A DNA stretch of 64,000 nt from PHAA01 sp034927445. Lineage in GTDB: Bacteria; Bacillota; Syntrophomonadia; Syntrophomonadales; Syntrophomonadaceae. Positions within the stretch are counted from its first letter, which is position 1. Each line of letters starts with the position of its first letter. The notes under the pieces were generated by a model. The model was not told the DNA's origin. It worked only from the letters and a program-made list of their open reading frames with translations, and searched no databases. The position numbers and the translations under genes are program-made. Positions 40,229-48,915 of the stretch are shown here, in pieces. Location of the stretch: NCBI GenBank assembly GCA_034927445.1, contig JAYFPZ010000034.1:48631-112630 (forward strand). The letters run 5' to 3'.

Positions 40229-41176
40229 TTAGTTCTCGGTAGGCTGCCGCTTTATTTTACGGCATCCGCTGCATTCCGAACAGTCCTCGTCTTCACAGGG
40301 TTCGGCATGAACCAGTACGCTGACCATGGGCAACCGCTCATTAATTTTTGTTTCCACCAAGTCACAAAGAGTGTGTACCTCGGCAATGCTCATATCCCGC
40401 GGAACCACCAAATGCATGTCGACATAGCGTTCGGAACCGGCCCGGCGGGTCCGCAGTTCATGAAAACCAACCAGACCTTCCGGCCCAATCAGATCCAGAG
40501 CCTCCTTGATTTGTTCTTCCTCATGACTGGGCAGAGCGGCATCGAGCAGCGGAACCAAAGACTTTACCGTTATATCCCAGGCTGCCTTGGTAATAAGCAA
40601 CGCTACCAGAATGGCAATAATAGGGTCCAAAATCTGAATTTTAGTAACGGCAATAATCCCCAGGCCAACCAATACTCCGACTGAGGTAAAGACATCCGTG
40701 CGCAAATGCATGGCATCCGCTTCCAGGGCTACTGATTCAGTTTTTCGGGCAGTTTTCATCAGCAGGTTGGAAATGAACCAATTGGCTAGGGAGGCAATTC
40801 CCATTATCACAACCCCGATCCCCAGGGTATGCACCTCTCCCCCATTTACAATCTTCTGGTAAGCCTCAACCAGAATCCAGATGGCAGCCACGAATATCAG
40901 CAAAGCCTCGACGGTGCCGGATATGTTTTCAAATTTGCCGTGGCCGTAGCGGTGTTCATTGTCGGGAGGCCGGGCCGATATCCGTACCGATACAAAAGCG
41001 ATTATGGCTGCCAGCAGGTCGAGAGCGGAATGGATTGCCTCAGAGATTATGCTGACCGAACCAGTCAGAATACCGGCAATCAGCTTTAGGAATACCAGGA
41101 TTGTGTTGGACAAAACTGACAGCGCCGCTATTCTTGCCTTCTCATCGTTGAATATGTTTTTAAACCAAGCAACCAC
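40229..41176 (-). CDS. Cation diffusion facilitator metal transporter
   Basis: This 315-residue CDF protein has six membrane helices. The metal sites are HSALD (helix 2) and HLRTD (helix 5), and a C-terminal ferredoxin-like cytoplasmic domain follows. The tail carries CEDEDCSECSGC, an added Cys-rich segment likely to bind zinc or another soft metal. It exports divalent cations by proton antiport. An imperfect dyad lies upstream at 41207-41237. It is 16 bp from the MFS pseudogene on the same strand, so both may once have formed an operon. Confidence 0.9.
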   Translation of the reverse strand: MVAWFKNIFNDEKARIAALSVLSNTILVFLKLIAGILTGSVSIISEAIHSALDLLAAIIAFVSVRISARPPDNEHRYGHGKFENISGTVEALLIFVAAIWILVEAYQKIVNGGEVHTLGIGVVIMGIASLANWFISNLLMKTARKTESVALEADAMHLRTDVFTSVGVLVGLGIIAVTKIQILDPIIAILVALLITKAAWDITVKSLVPLLDAALPSHEEEQIKEALDLIGPEGLVGFHELRTRRAGSERYVDMHLVVPRDMSIAEVHTLCDLVETKINERLPMVSVLVHAEPCEDEDCSECSGCRKIKRQPTEN

Positions 41177-41476
41177 GCCAAGACACCCCCCAAAAAATAG
41201 ATAAGCGGAACTTTAATGTGAATGATTAAAGTCCCGCGGAATCCGCTGCCCAATCGAGCCTGGCTTTGCAGCCTGACTGTAACTGCTTTATTTAATTAAT
41301 ATGCACGATGATTGGATAAATATTATCCTCAACAAATATAGTTTTTTTATTCTATCATAAAAAATAATCAGTTGCGATAAAAATTGGACGCAGCAGGAGG
41401 AGTTCTTTTACAGAGTAAGAAATGTTACCATAGGTACAAGTTTACTTATATAAAAATTATTGATAGGAGAAAAATA
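41177..41476. other. 300-bp intergenic region between the CDF gene and the lapA-like gene
   Basis: It holds an imperfect inverted repeat, GCGG-A-ACTTTAAT / ATTAAAGT-C-CCGC, at about 41203-41237, which could be a regulator site for the CDF gene, then AT-rich DNA with a long T-run near 41342. No gene or clear promoter pair was identified. Confidence 0.35.
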
Positions 41477-41803
41477 ATGAAAGCATATTTATTGGGAGCC
41501 CTGGTTTTTATAGCCGCTATCATAGTTTTTATAACCCAGAATGACAGCACGGTAGCGGTACAGTTCCTGGGCTGGCGGTCCTCGGAAATATCACTGGCGG
41601 TGGTAATGCTTATTTCGGTCTGCGCGGGGGCCCTGCTTACATTCTTGCTCGACAGCTACCGCGCCTTGAAAACCGGGCAAAAAGTTCGCAAACTGCTTAA
41701 GCTTAACCAGAAATATGAGGATGAAATCAGAGTGCTGAAGGGCAGGGTTAATGCACCCGGGGATAACCCTGGGGCTGATCAGGGAACGCCGGGTAAAAAT
41801 TAA
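41477..41803 (+). CDS. LapA/DUF1049-family membrane protein
   Basis: The product is 108 residues from ATG 41477 (site TAGGAGA); the longer frame from 41384 adds a non-family N-terminus. It has two membrane helices (MKAYLLGALVFIAAIIVFIT and ISLAVVMLISVCAGALLTFLL) with the DSTVAVQFLGW loop between, then a charged coiled region. LapA-type proteins are linked to lipopolysaccharide assembly in Gram-negatives; the role in Firmicutes is unknown. The dtd gene starts 18 bp later. Confidence 0.83.
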   Translation: MKAYLLGALVFIAAIIVFITQNDSTVAVQFLGWRSSEISLAVVMLISVCAGALLTFLLDSYRALKTGQKVRKLLKLNQKYEDEIRVLKGRVNAPGDNPGADQGTPGKN

Positions 41804-41821
41804 TGAAATGAGGTAACATAG

Positions 41822-42271
41822 TTGCGCGCTGTAGTTCAAAGAACCAAACACAGCCGGGTGTCGATTGCCGGAAGCGAAATATCCAGTATAAACCACGGTT
41901 TAATGGTATTGCTGGGCATTAAGCAGGGTGACACGGCTGCCGACGGGAATTACCTTATGGACAAGATTGTAAATTTGAGGATATTTGAAGATAAAAATGG
42001 CAAAATGAACAGGTCGTTGCAGGACGTCCAAGGTGAGATCTTAATGGTCAGCCAGTTTACTTTATATGGGGATGTGCGCAAAGGCCGGCGGCCCGGTTTT
42101 TCCACCGCGGAATTACCGGAAAAGGCCGAGCCTCTGTTCAATTATTGTGTTGAATATATCCGGGCCCAAGGCATAAAGATTGAGACCGGCGTTTTTGGCG
42201 CCGATATGCAGGTGGACATTGAGAATGACGGGCCCTGTACTATTTTAGTGGATAGTGAGAGGGCTTTTTAG
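41822..42271 (+). CDS. dtd: D-aminoacyl-tRNA deacylase
   Basis: The 149-residue DTD removes D-amino acids from tRNA. The motifs SQFTLYGD and NDGPCT (the Gly-cisPro-type loop normally NxGPxT) are present, and the length is standard. TTG at 41822 follows GAGGTAAC. It follows the LapA-like gene. Confidence 0.95.
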   Translation: MRAVVQRTKHSRVSIAGSEISSINHGLMVLLGIKQGDTAADGNYLMDKIVNLRIFEDKNGKMNRSLQDVQGEILMVSQFTLYGDVRKGRRPGFSTAELPEKAEPLFNYCVEYIRAQGIKIETGVFGADMQVDIENDGPCTILVDSERAF

Positions 42272-42359
42272 CAAGGCCGCCGGCGGGGGGCCGGAGCTCA
42301 AAACCTGCGTCTGCAGCAGGTATGGTATAATGCAGATATTATAGATTAGGAGATAGACT

Positions 42360-44999
42360 GTGGAAATAATTACTGCGCACAATGCTTTGGATTTTGACGG
42401 ACTGGCCAGTATGGTAGGGGCAAGCAAGCTCTACCCGTCGGCCTTTATGGTCATACCCGGCACCGTATCCAAAAAGATCAAACAGTTTATGGGCTTGTAC
42501 AAAGATTCCCTGTTTATTAAAACCCCCAAGGAGATAAATTTGAAGGACGTAACCCGGGTAATTTTGGTTGACACCGCCAACCCCGGGCGCTTGGGGCAGT
42601 TGAAGGAACTCGCTCAAAATAAAACGCTGGATTATCATATTTATGATCATCATCCCCAGGCCGCGGATGATCTGGTGGGCAGTATTCACGAGGTTCATAA
42701 GACCGGGGCTTTAACCACGGTAATGGTGGAAAAAATCGTTGCCCGGGATATTGCGGTCAGCCCATTTGAAGCCACTATTCTGGCCCTGGGTATTTACGAG
42801 GACACCGGCAGTCTGTTGTTTCCCTCCACCACCGCCAGGGATGCCCAGGCGGTATCCCATCTCCTGAATTACAAGGCCAACCTGAAGGTTGTGGCCAACT
42901 TCATGGAGCAGCCGTTTTCCGTCGCGCAGCGTCAGATACTGCAAAGTCTGCTGGATACTGCCCGGCATTACAAGATAAATAATGTTGACATCCTAATGGC
43001 GCTCTGCGACAGCAACGAATTCATCCCGGGGCTGGACATGGTAGCCTATCGTTTGTTCTCCATGGAAGAGGCGGATGCGGTTTTTGTAATTGCCCTGATG
43101 CAAGGCAAGGTAAATGTGGTAGCGAGAAGTGGAACGAATAACCTGCGGGTCAATGAGGTGCTCCATTTCCTGGGCGGGAGAGGCCATGAGAAGGCGGCCG
43201 CGGCGGTTGTCAAGGGCAAAAGCTGTGCAGAAGTGGCGGAGCTTATTTTAAGCCATATTCCCGATAAGATTCGTCCTGCCGTGGTGGCCCGGGATATAAT
43301 GTCGACCCCGGTTAAGACCATAGCCCAATACCGCACCATGGAAGAAGCCGGGCGTATCATGCTGAGGTATGGTCATACCGGTATGCCGGTCGTTGATGGG
43401 GAGAAAGTGGTGGGGGTCATCTCCCGGCGTGATGCTGACAAAGCGATCGTACATGAACTGGGGCATGCTCCGGTCAAAGGATTTATGACCACCGAGGTAA
43501 TAACGGTTTCGCCCGACACGTCTATCAACGAGATCCAAAAGATGGTGGTAGAGTATGATATAGGCAGGCTGCCGGTGGTTGATCAGGGGCGTTTGGTGGG
43601 AATTGTTTCCCGCACCGATATTTTACGTATTCTGCACGGTGAAGACACTCCCGAAGATCATGAACTGCTCTATTCCTTCAGCGACGGGGGGGCGGAAAAT
43701 CTCCGGCAATTGATGCGGGAACGGCTGCCTGAGGATATATTTGCCGTCTTGCAGCAGGCCGGTGCAATCGCGCAGGAATTAGACAGTACCGTTTATTGTG
43801 TAGGCGGTTATGTACGGGACTTATTGCTTAACGTACCCAATTTTGATATGGATCTGGTGGCTGAAGGGGACGGCCGGGAGCTGGCGACCCGCCTGGCGCA
43901 GCGGCTGGGAGGAAAAGTCCGGATCCACGACCGGTTTGCCACGGCCTCGGTTATTTTGAATGAAGGTACCAAGATAGATGTGGCTACCGCCCGTACCGAA
44001 TATTATGAATTTCCTGCCGCCCTGCCCATGGTGGAGAGATCATCTATCCGGGAGGACATGTACCGGCGCGATTTCACCATCAACACCCTGGCCTTGTGCC
44101 TCAATCCCAATAAATTTGGGGATCTGATCGATTATTTCGGCGGACGTAAAGACATCCAGAACCGTTATATTCGCATACTGTATAACCTGAGTTTTGTGGA
44201 AGACCCGACCCGGATACTTAGGGCGATTCGTTTTGAGCAAAGATACAGGTTTACAATTGAACCCGATACTTTGCGTTTTGCCAAAGATGCCATCGACCGG
44301 CGCATGCTGGGCAAATTATCCTACAAGCGGATCATGCAGGAGCTTATCTTGATTCTGAGTGAGAAGGACCCTATGTCCGCCCTGGAGAGAATGACCGATA
44401 CCGGGGTGTGGAAATATATTTTACCCGAAGTAAAATTGGAGAAACTGACCAAAGTACCGTTTAAACGAATACCGATTGTTATCGGGTGGTGGGAAAACAG
44501 ATATTACGGCCCCAAGATTCAGGCCTGGCTGGTTTATCTTCAGGCGATATTTTCAAAACTCACTGAACCCCAGCTGGCGGATGTACTCAGCCGGTATCCC
44601 CTGGACCGGTCTGCCCAGCGCAGCATTGAGGACTCGGCTTGCGTACCCCTGCTGGCCCAAAGGATCAGCAATGATCCCAACCTGCGTCCCAGCCAGCTTT
44701 ATAAAATGTTGAGCCATCTGGGGCCTGAAAATATGTTGTATCTGCTGCTGCATATACGCCAGGAGAATGTATGGGACCGGGTCGTCCAATATTGTGATTT
44801 GAAGGAAAAGGTAAAGGTTGAGATCAACGGGCATGACCTTAAAAAAATGGGTCTCAAAGCCGGACCGGATTTCAAGTCTATATTGGCAGAACTCTATTTG
44901 CTTAAACTGGACGGAGTAATCAATAACCGTAAGGACGAACTGGATGCAGTCAGGCAATGGATGGCGGAAGGGAGATTTGCAAATGCAGTGGCTCATTGA
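42360..44999 (+). CDS. DHH-CBS-CBS-tRNA nucleotidyltransferase fusion
   Basis: This 879-residue protein has a DHH/DHHA1 phosphoesterase part (1-300; ALDFDGLASM, VDTANPG, YDHHPQ), two CBS domains (about 305-430) and a poly(A) polymerase/CCA-adding head plus RNA-binding region (about 465-870; GGYVRDLLLNVPNFDMDLV). The fusion is known in Clostridia and deep-branching bacteria, where the enzyme adds A or CC to tRNA 3' ends. The CBS pair could sense adenine nucleotides. GTG at 42360 follows TTAGGAGAT. It overlaps the next gene by 17 bp. Confidence 0.92.
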   Translation: MEIITAHNALDFDGLASMVGASKLYPSAFMVIPGTVSKKIKQFMGLYKDSLFIKTPKEINLKDVTRVILVDTANPGRLGQLKELAQNKTLDYHIYDHHPQAADDLVGSIHEVHKTGALTTVMVEKIVARDIAVSPFEATILALGIYEDTGSLLFPSTTARDAQAVSHLLNYKANLKVVANFMEQPFSVAQRQILQSLLDTARHYKINNVDILMALCDSNEFIPGLDMVAYRLFSMEEADAVFVIALMQGKVNVVARSGTNNLRVNEVLHFLGGRGHEKAAAAVVKGKSCAEVAELILSHIPDKIRPAVVARDIMSTPVKTIAQYRTMEEAGRIMLRYGHTGMPVVDGEKVVGVISRRDADKAIVHELGHAPVKGFMTTEVITVSPDTSINEIQKMVVEYDIGRLPVVDQGRLVGIVSRTDILRILHGEDTPEDHELLYSFSDGGAENLRQLMRERLPEDIFAVLQQAGAIAQELDSTVYCVGGYVRDLLLNVPNFDMDLVAEGDGRELATRLAQRLGGKVRIHDRFATASVILNEGTKIDVATARTEYYEFPAALPMVERSSIREDMYRRDFTINTLALCLNPNKFGDLIDYFGGRKDIQNRYIRILYNLSFVEDPTRILRAIRFEQRYRFTIEPDTLRFAKDAIDRRMLGKLSYKRIMQELILILSEKDPMSALERMTDTGVWKYILPEVKLEKLTKVPFKRIPIVIGWWENRYYGPKIQAWLVYLQAIFSKLTEPQLADVLSRYPLDRSAQRSIEDSACVPLLAQRISNDPNLRPSQLYKMLSHLGPENMLYLLLHIRQENVWDRVVQYCDLKEKVKVEINGHDLKKMGLKAGPDFKSILAELYLLKLDGVINNRKDELDAVRQWMAEGRFANAVAH

Positions 45000-45606
45000 T
45001 ACGCTTATATGGCTGCCCGCCATTCTCGTCGCGTTGACTTTTCATGAATTTGCCCACGGGTGGGTAGCCGACCGGTTAGGTGATCGCACTCCTTATTATC
45101 AGGGACGTTTAACCTTGAATCCCCTGCCCCATATTGATTGGATAGGGTTTCTGATGCTGCTCTTTTTTAAATTCGGATGGGCCAAGCCGGTTCAGGTAAA
45201 CCCTTATAATTTTAAAAACATAAGTTATAAGAAGGGTATGATGCTGGTCTCCCTAGCAGGGCCAGGTATGAACGTATTGCTGGCATTTCTGGGGATGCTG
45301 CTTATAAAAGCGTTGATTCCCTATCAAGGCAGCCCGGGAGTGGAAATGGCACTCCCCCTGCTTATGCCTTTGGTGTATATTAATCTGGTCCTGGCAGTAT
45401 TCAACCTTATTCCCGTACCACCTTTGGACGGATCCAAAATACTGGCCGGGATCCTCCCGGAAAGCGGAGCACAGTTCATGTATTCGGTAGAACAGTATGG
45501 CATGATCATACTAATGCTGTTGGTGGTCACTGATGTGGCCGGCAAGATTCTCTGGCCGATGGTCAACATTCTTTATAATATCTTGAACCTATTTGTTTCC
45601 ATATAG
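44983..45606 (+). CDS. Site-2-protease-like M50 family metalloprotease
   Basis: This 207-residue membrane protein starts at ATG 44983. Zinc motif HEFAH lies in the first helix, the NPLPHIDWIGF loop follows, and the second metal motif NLIPVPPLDGSKIL is near residue 140. It is the short M50 form without PDZ or CBS domains. Such proteins cut other proteins within the membrane; targets are unknown. The start lies within the end of the tRNA nucleotidyltransferase gene. Confidence 0.9.
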   Translation: MQWLIDTLIWLPAILVALTFHEFAHGWVADRLGDRTPYYQGRLTLNPLPHIDWIGFLMLLFFKFGWAKPVQVNPYNFKNISYKKGMMLVSLAGPGMNVLLAFLGMLLIKALIPYQGSPGVEMALPLLMPLVYINLVLAVFNLIPVPPLDGSKILAGILPESGAQFMYSVEQYGMIILMLLVVTDVAGKILWPMVNILYNILNLFVSI

Positions 45607-45659
45607 GTTCGAGGCAAGAGGTTATAAACTAAAAGTCAACCGGCAATTGGAGGAGCGGG

Positions 45660-46400
45660 ATGAGCTACCTGGTCAATCTCGAAAAATTTTATGGACCTTT
45701 GGATCTATTGTTGTATCTTCTGGAAAAAGAAGAAATAGATATATATGACATACCCATTGCCGCCATTGCCGATCAGTATATTGAATATATACATGACTCC
45801 GGTGCTATTGATCTCGATAATATCGGGGATTTTCTGATAATGGCTTCCTACCTGCTCAATTTAAAGTCCCGCATGCTCTTGCCGGGCGTAATGGCGGCGG
45901 AGGAGGAGGACGGCGGCGAGGCCGTTGATCCCCGTGAAGAACTGGTTAATCGGCTGCTGGAATACAAAAAATACAAGCAAGCCGCAGATTTTTTAGCGGA
46001 GCGGTATAATGATGATATTAACCGGGTGTTTTTTCGCAATGGCCTCAGTGCAACCGAAACAGTCGATATTGAGGTTAGCGGCAGTCTAAACTCCCTGGTC
46101 AGGGCATTCAGCCTGTTGCTGGAGAAAATGACTGAAAACAACCAGTATGAACTGCCTCAGCACCAGGTCGATATCGGTGAGAAAATGGATTTCATATTAA
46201 GAGTTTTGCCAGGCGATGGGGCAACGGTAGCATTTCAGGATTTCTATGCGGGGGCGGCTCATCTCCGGGAAGTTCTGGCCTGTTTTTTGGCCCTGCTGGA
46301 ACTGATACGCCTGCAGAAGGTTGAGGCTTATCAAGAACATCGATTTGGCGATATAAAACTTTGTTTACGGGTGGAAGCGGATAATGTTGATGCGGGATGA
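45660..46400 (+). CDS. scpA: Segregation and condensation protein ScpA
   Basis: This 246-residue kleisin bridges SMC heads. It has the N-terminal FYGPLDLLLYLLEKEEIDIYD signature region, the acidic middle and the C-terminal winged helix (RLQKVEAYQEHRFGDIKL). GGAGGAGCGGG precedes the ATG. It overlaps scpB by 17 bp, so the two are coupled. Confidence 0.96.
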   Translation: MSYLVNLEKFYGPLDLLLYLLEKEEIDIYDIPIAAIADQYIEYIHDSGAIDLDNIGDFLIMASYLLNLKSRMLLPGVMAAEEEDGGEAVDPREELVNRLLEYKKYKQAADFLAERYNDDINRVFFRNGLSATETVDIEVSGSLNSLVRAFSLLLEKMTENNQYELPQHQVDIGEKMDFILRVLPGDGATVAFQDFYAGAAHLREVLACFLALLELIRLQKVEAYQEHRFGDIKLCLRVEADNVDAG

Positions 46401-46905
46401 AATTAAAGCGGCTATAGAAGCCCTGCTGTTTGTGAGCGGGGAGCGGATGAGTGAGGATGAACTGCTGGAGATCCTGGGCTTGGCCCCCTCTGATTTTAGG
46501 GACATTATGAAGGAAATGGCCGCCGAATACCTCCAATCCAACCGGGGCATCCAGATCCTGACGCTGGATGGCGGTTACATAATGGGGACCAAACCTGAAT
46601 ATGCTCAAGTAGTGGGCAAATTGCTAAAACCGGTCGGCCGGCGTCTATCCCCGGCAGCCCTTGAGACCCTGGCGATCATTGCTTATCGTCAGCCCATAAG
46701 CCGGGCTGAAATAGAACAAATACGCGGGGTGAAAACCGATAGAGTTATTACTACTCTGCTGGAAAAGGGCATCATCAAAGAAACAGGTAAAAGAGCCGGG
46801 CCGGGTAAGCCGGTCATATATGGCACCACGCACGAATTCTTGAGAATATTCGGCTTGTCCAACCTGGATGAATTACCCGAGCTGGAAAGTAAAGGGGGAG
46901 TTTAA
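46384..46905 (+). CDS. scpB: Segregation and condensation protein ScpB
   Basis: This 173-residue tandem winged-helix protein binds ScpA. The family pattern IKAAIEALLFVSGE and ALETLAIIAYRQPISRAEIE is intact. It starts inside the end of scpA. Confidence 0.96.
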   Translation: MLMRDEIKAAIEALLFVSGERMSEDELLEILGLAPSDFRDIMKEMAAEYLQSNRGIQILTLDGGYIMGTKPEYAQVVGKLLKPVGRRLSPAALETLAIIAYRQPISRAEIEQIRGVKTDRVITTLLEKGIIKETGKRAGPGKPVIYGTTHEFLRIFGLSNLDELPELESKGGV

Positions 46906-46906
46906 A

Positions 46907-47473
46907 ATGGCAGATCGTCCGATTGAAGAGGAAATCATGCTGAAGGCTCAGCAGAGTCGCAGATTGGCTAAATATATGAGCAGTACCGAGGAATTGGTGG
47001 AAGAACAGATACGAAAGGCTCGGGAAAGAGGAGATTTTGATAATCTGGAAGGAACGGGCAAACCGATCGATCTTTCCGAGAATCCTTATGAACCGGCCGA
47101 ATTACGGATGGCTTTCCGGATTCTTAAAAACAACGATTTTACTCCCTACTGGATTCAATTGGGCCATGATATTGATGCCGAAACCGTTAAAATACGGAAA
47201 GAAGTTGAGGAATTTAAACGCTACTCCGTCAGCTTCATGGGGGAAAAACATACTGCGGTTATAATGGAGCGGTTTGGTAAGCGCAAAAGCGTATTTTACC
47301 TGGAAAAAAAGAAGCAATTGGAAAAACTTAAAAAAAAGATTCTGGATTACAATTTGCACTGTCCCACCTTTAGATTGGGCCGGGCCAATATTGATGTAAA
47401 TGAAGAGATGGTTGCAATAATGCACCAAATAGAGAAGGTTATTGAGGAGGCCCGGACCCTCAAAAGTGAATAA
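46907..47473 (+). CDS. DUF1992 (DnaJ-homologue-like) protein
   Basis: The product is 188 residues from ATG 46907, which follows AAGGGGGAG. The conserved block EEQIRKARERGDFDNLEGTGKPI near residues 35-57 defines DUF1992; the rest is a long, charged helical region. The function is unknown. It follows scpB directly. The longer in-frame start, at 46868, lies inside scpB and is unlikely. Confidence 0.88.
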   Translation: MADRPIEEEIMLKAQQSRRLAKYMSSTEELVEEQIRKARERGDFDNLEGTGKPIDLSENPYEPAELRMAFRILKNNDFTPYWIQLGHDIDAETVKIRKEVEEFKRYSVSFMGEKHTAVIMERFGKRKSVFYLEKKKQLEKLKKKILDYNLHCPTFRLGRANIDVNEEMVAIMHQIEKVIEEARTLKSE

Positions 47474-47517
47474 ACCAACCCGGCTTGGGAATGATATGGA
47501 AAAAAGGGAGAAACTGC

Positions 47518-48195
47518 ATGGTCTTATGGATTGGGGGAATTGCACTTCTTTTGGGTATTTCCCTTTTATTTTTATATATCAAGGTTGAAATATGTGTAAA
47601 CGTCCGGGAAGATGAATCATATAAAGGGGTCAATTTTAAAATCCATTCCCTTTTCTACCAATTTACCCGGGAATTCGATTACTCCGATCCCCGCCTGCGC
47701 CTGCTGGAGTCCCTTCTAATTTCGGCCTTCGGCAAAATAAAAAAAACCTCCCGCCCAGCAGTTACGCCCCAAAACCAAAAAAATATTTCTTTTTTTAGAA
47801 ATTATCCCCTTAAATATATCGCCTTGAGCGCTCTGGAAGACGGTCAACTAATGACTTTCGGCTTAAAATATCTGCAGGTGGAAAATTTGGAGTGGAAAAG
47901 TGTAGTAGGCAGTAAGGACGCCTTTCGTACAGCACTCGATACCGGAATTTGCTGGGCCATGAAAGGTGCAGCAATCGGGGTTTTAAGCAGCAGATGCAAG
48001 CTGGACCGTCTGTTTTTGGAGGTAAAGCCTGATTTTATGAAACCGGCCTTTAATAGTACACTCACATGCATATTAAAAATGCGAACGGTGCACATTATAC
48101 TTATCGAGATGTTTATATTAGCAAAAAAAGTCAGGTGGTGTATTAATGGATTACGAACAAGAACAGGAGCAAGAGCAGTTCAACCATCCAATTGA
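47518..48195 (+). CDS. DUF2953 domain protein, sporulation-locus type
   Basis: The product is about 225 residues from ATG 47518 (AAAAGGGAG). It has an N-terminal helix (VLWIGGIALLLGISLLFLYI) and, after about residue 130, the KLDRLFLEV DUF2953 region. DUF2953 genes stand next to ytfJ/gerW in many spore-formers. It overlaps ytfJ by 50 bp, indicating co-expression. Confidence 0.8.
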   Translation: MVLWIGGIALLLGISLLFLYIKVEICVNVREDESYKGVNFKIHSLFYQFTREFDYSDPRLRLLESLLISAFGKIKKTSRPAVTPQNQKNISFFRNYPLKYIALSALEDGQLMTFGLKYLQVENLEWKSVVGSKDAFRTALDTGICWAMKGAAIGVLSSRCKLDRLFLEVKPDFMKPAFNSTLTCILKMRTVHIILIEMFILAKKVRWCINGLRTRTGARAVQPSN

Positions 48196-48595
48196 AGGAT
48201 TAATGAAAACAGCTATGCAGAGCATAAAGGAAATGGTTGATGTCAATACCGTTGTCGGTGATGCAGTTGAGACCAATGATGGAAGTGTCATAATACCCAT
48301 TTCTCAGGTTGCCTGCGGGTTTGCAGCCGGAGGCGGAGAATACGAAACCGTTAATTCTCCGGGAAAAAGCGAGGAAATGCCCTTCGCCGGCGGCAGCGGA
48401 GCGGGTGTATCGGTAAAACCCATCGGATTTTTGGTGGTTCGTATGAATGACGTAAGGCTTATATCGGTTGCGGGTAATCCCCTGGCTGAGAGAGTCGTTG
48501 ATGTCGCCCCTCAGATAATGGACAGAATTGAGAGCCTGCTGGAAAAAAGAGGAAACATGGAAGGGAAAAAACGAGAAGAAACCTTTGAACAATAG
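48146..48595 (+). CDS. ytfJ: Spore protein YtfJ/GerW
   Basis: The 149-residue product has HPIEGLMKTAMQSIKEMVDVNT near the N-terminus and the GerW core GGSGAGVSVKPIGFLV. GerW is needed for spore germination in Bacillus. It overlaps the DUF2953 gene upstream, and a strong terminator follows. Confidence 0.94.
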   Translation: MDYEQEQEQEQFNHPIEGLMKTAMQSIKEMVDVNTVVGDAVETNDGSVIIPISQVACGFAAGGGEYETVNSPGKSEEMPFAGGSGAGVSVKPIGFLVVRMNDVRLISVAGNPLAERVVDVAPQIMDRIESLLEKRGNMEGKKREETFEQ

Positions 48596-48628
48596 CTCTA
48601 ATTTCATCTAAATTCTATGAGTGACAAT

Positions 48629-48678
48629 TGATGACAAAAACTGCTTGCCAGAGCAATTTTTGTCATCAGCCATTTTTT
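48629..48678 (+). terminator. Rho-independent terminator after ytfJ
   Basis: A 12-bp stem, TGATGACAAAAA with TTTTTGTCATCA (48629-48640, 48657-48668), is followed by GCCATTTTTT. Confidence 0.85.
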
Positions 48679-48687
48679 GCGCTCCGC

Positions 48688-48754
48688 AGCCCGGCTTAGG
48701 CCGGGCTGTTCTAATCTTCGACCATATTTCATACCCTTCTAAGAGAGCCGGGCT
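48688..48754 (+). promoter_or_regulatory. Alternative hairpin before repeat RNA copy C
   Basis: AGCCCGGC (48688-48695) can pair with GCCGGGCT at 48700-48707, or with an identical GCCGGGCT at 48747-48754 that touches copy C. Two exclusive pairings are possible; whether they matter is unknown. Confidence 0.35.
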
Positions 48755-48915
48755 ATCAAACGCCTCGTAAGACTCCTGTCTCTATAGGCGGGGGATAAAC
48801 CGAATCTTTTTCTCAATGGCGGGTAGGGTCGCGACTGAGAAGGCGTTTGCTAAACGCGAAAGAAGGCGCTATAGCACCCGCGTTTTGGCGCGTAATTCGC
48901 GCAAGCGCTCATTGA
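48750..48915 (+). ncRNA. Structured repeat RNA, copy C
   Basis: This is the same layout as copies A and B, 26 kb away. The closing stem CAAACGCC/GGCGTTTG (48757-48764, 48842-48849) differs from copy A's AAACTCC/GGAGTTT on both strands, so pairing is kept. Hairpin CTCCTGTC/GGCGGGGG (48773-48780, 48787-48794), the GATAAACCGAAT strand, hairpin TTCTCA/TGAGAA (48810-48815, 48836-48841) and the 3' stem AAACGCG/CGCGTTT (48852-48858, 48879-48885) also match. It ends in GCGCTCATTGAA directly before spmA. Confidence 0.6.

Noticed and set aside
46868..46906. Upstream start for the DUF1992 gene
   Set aside because: It lies inside scpB and lacks a ribosome site; ATG 46907 has an excellent one.
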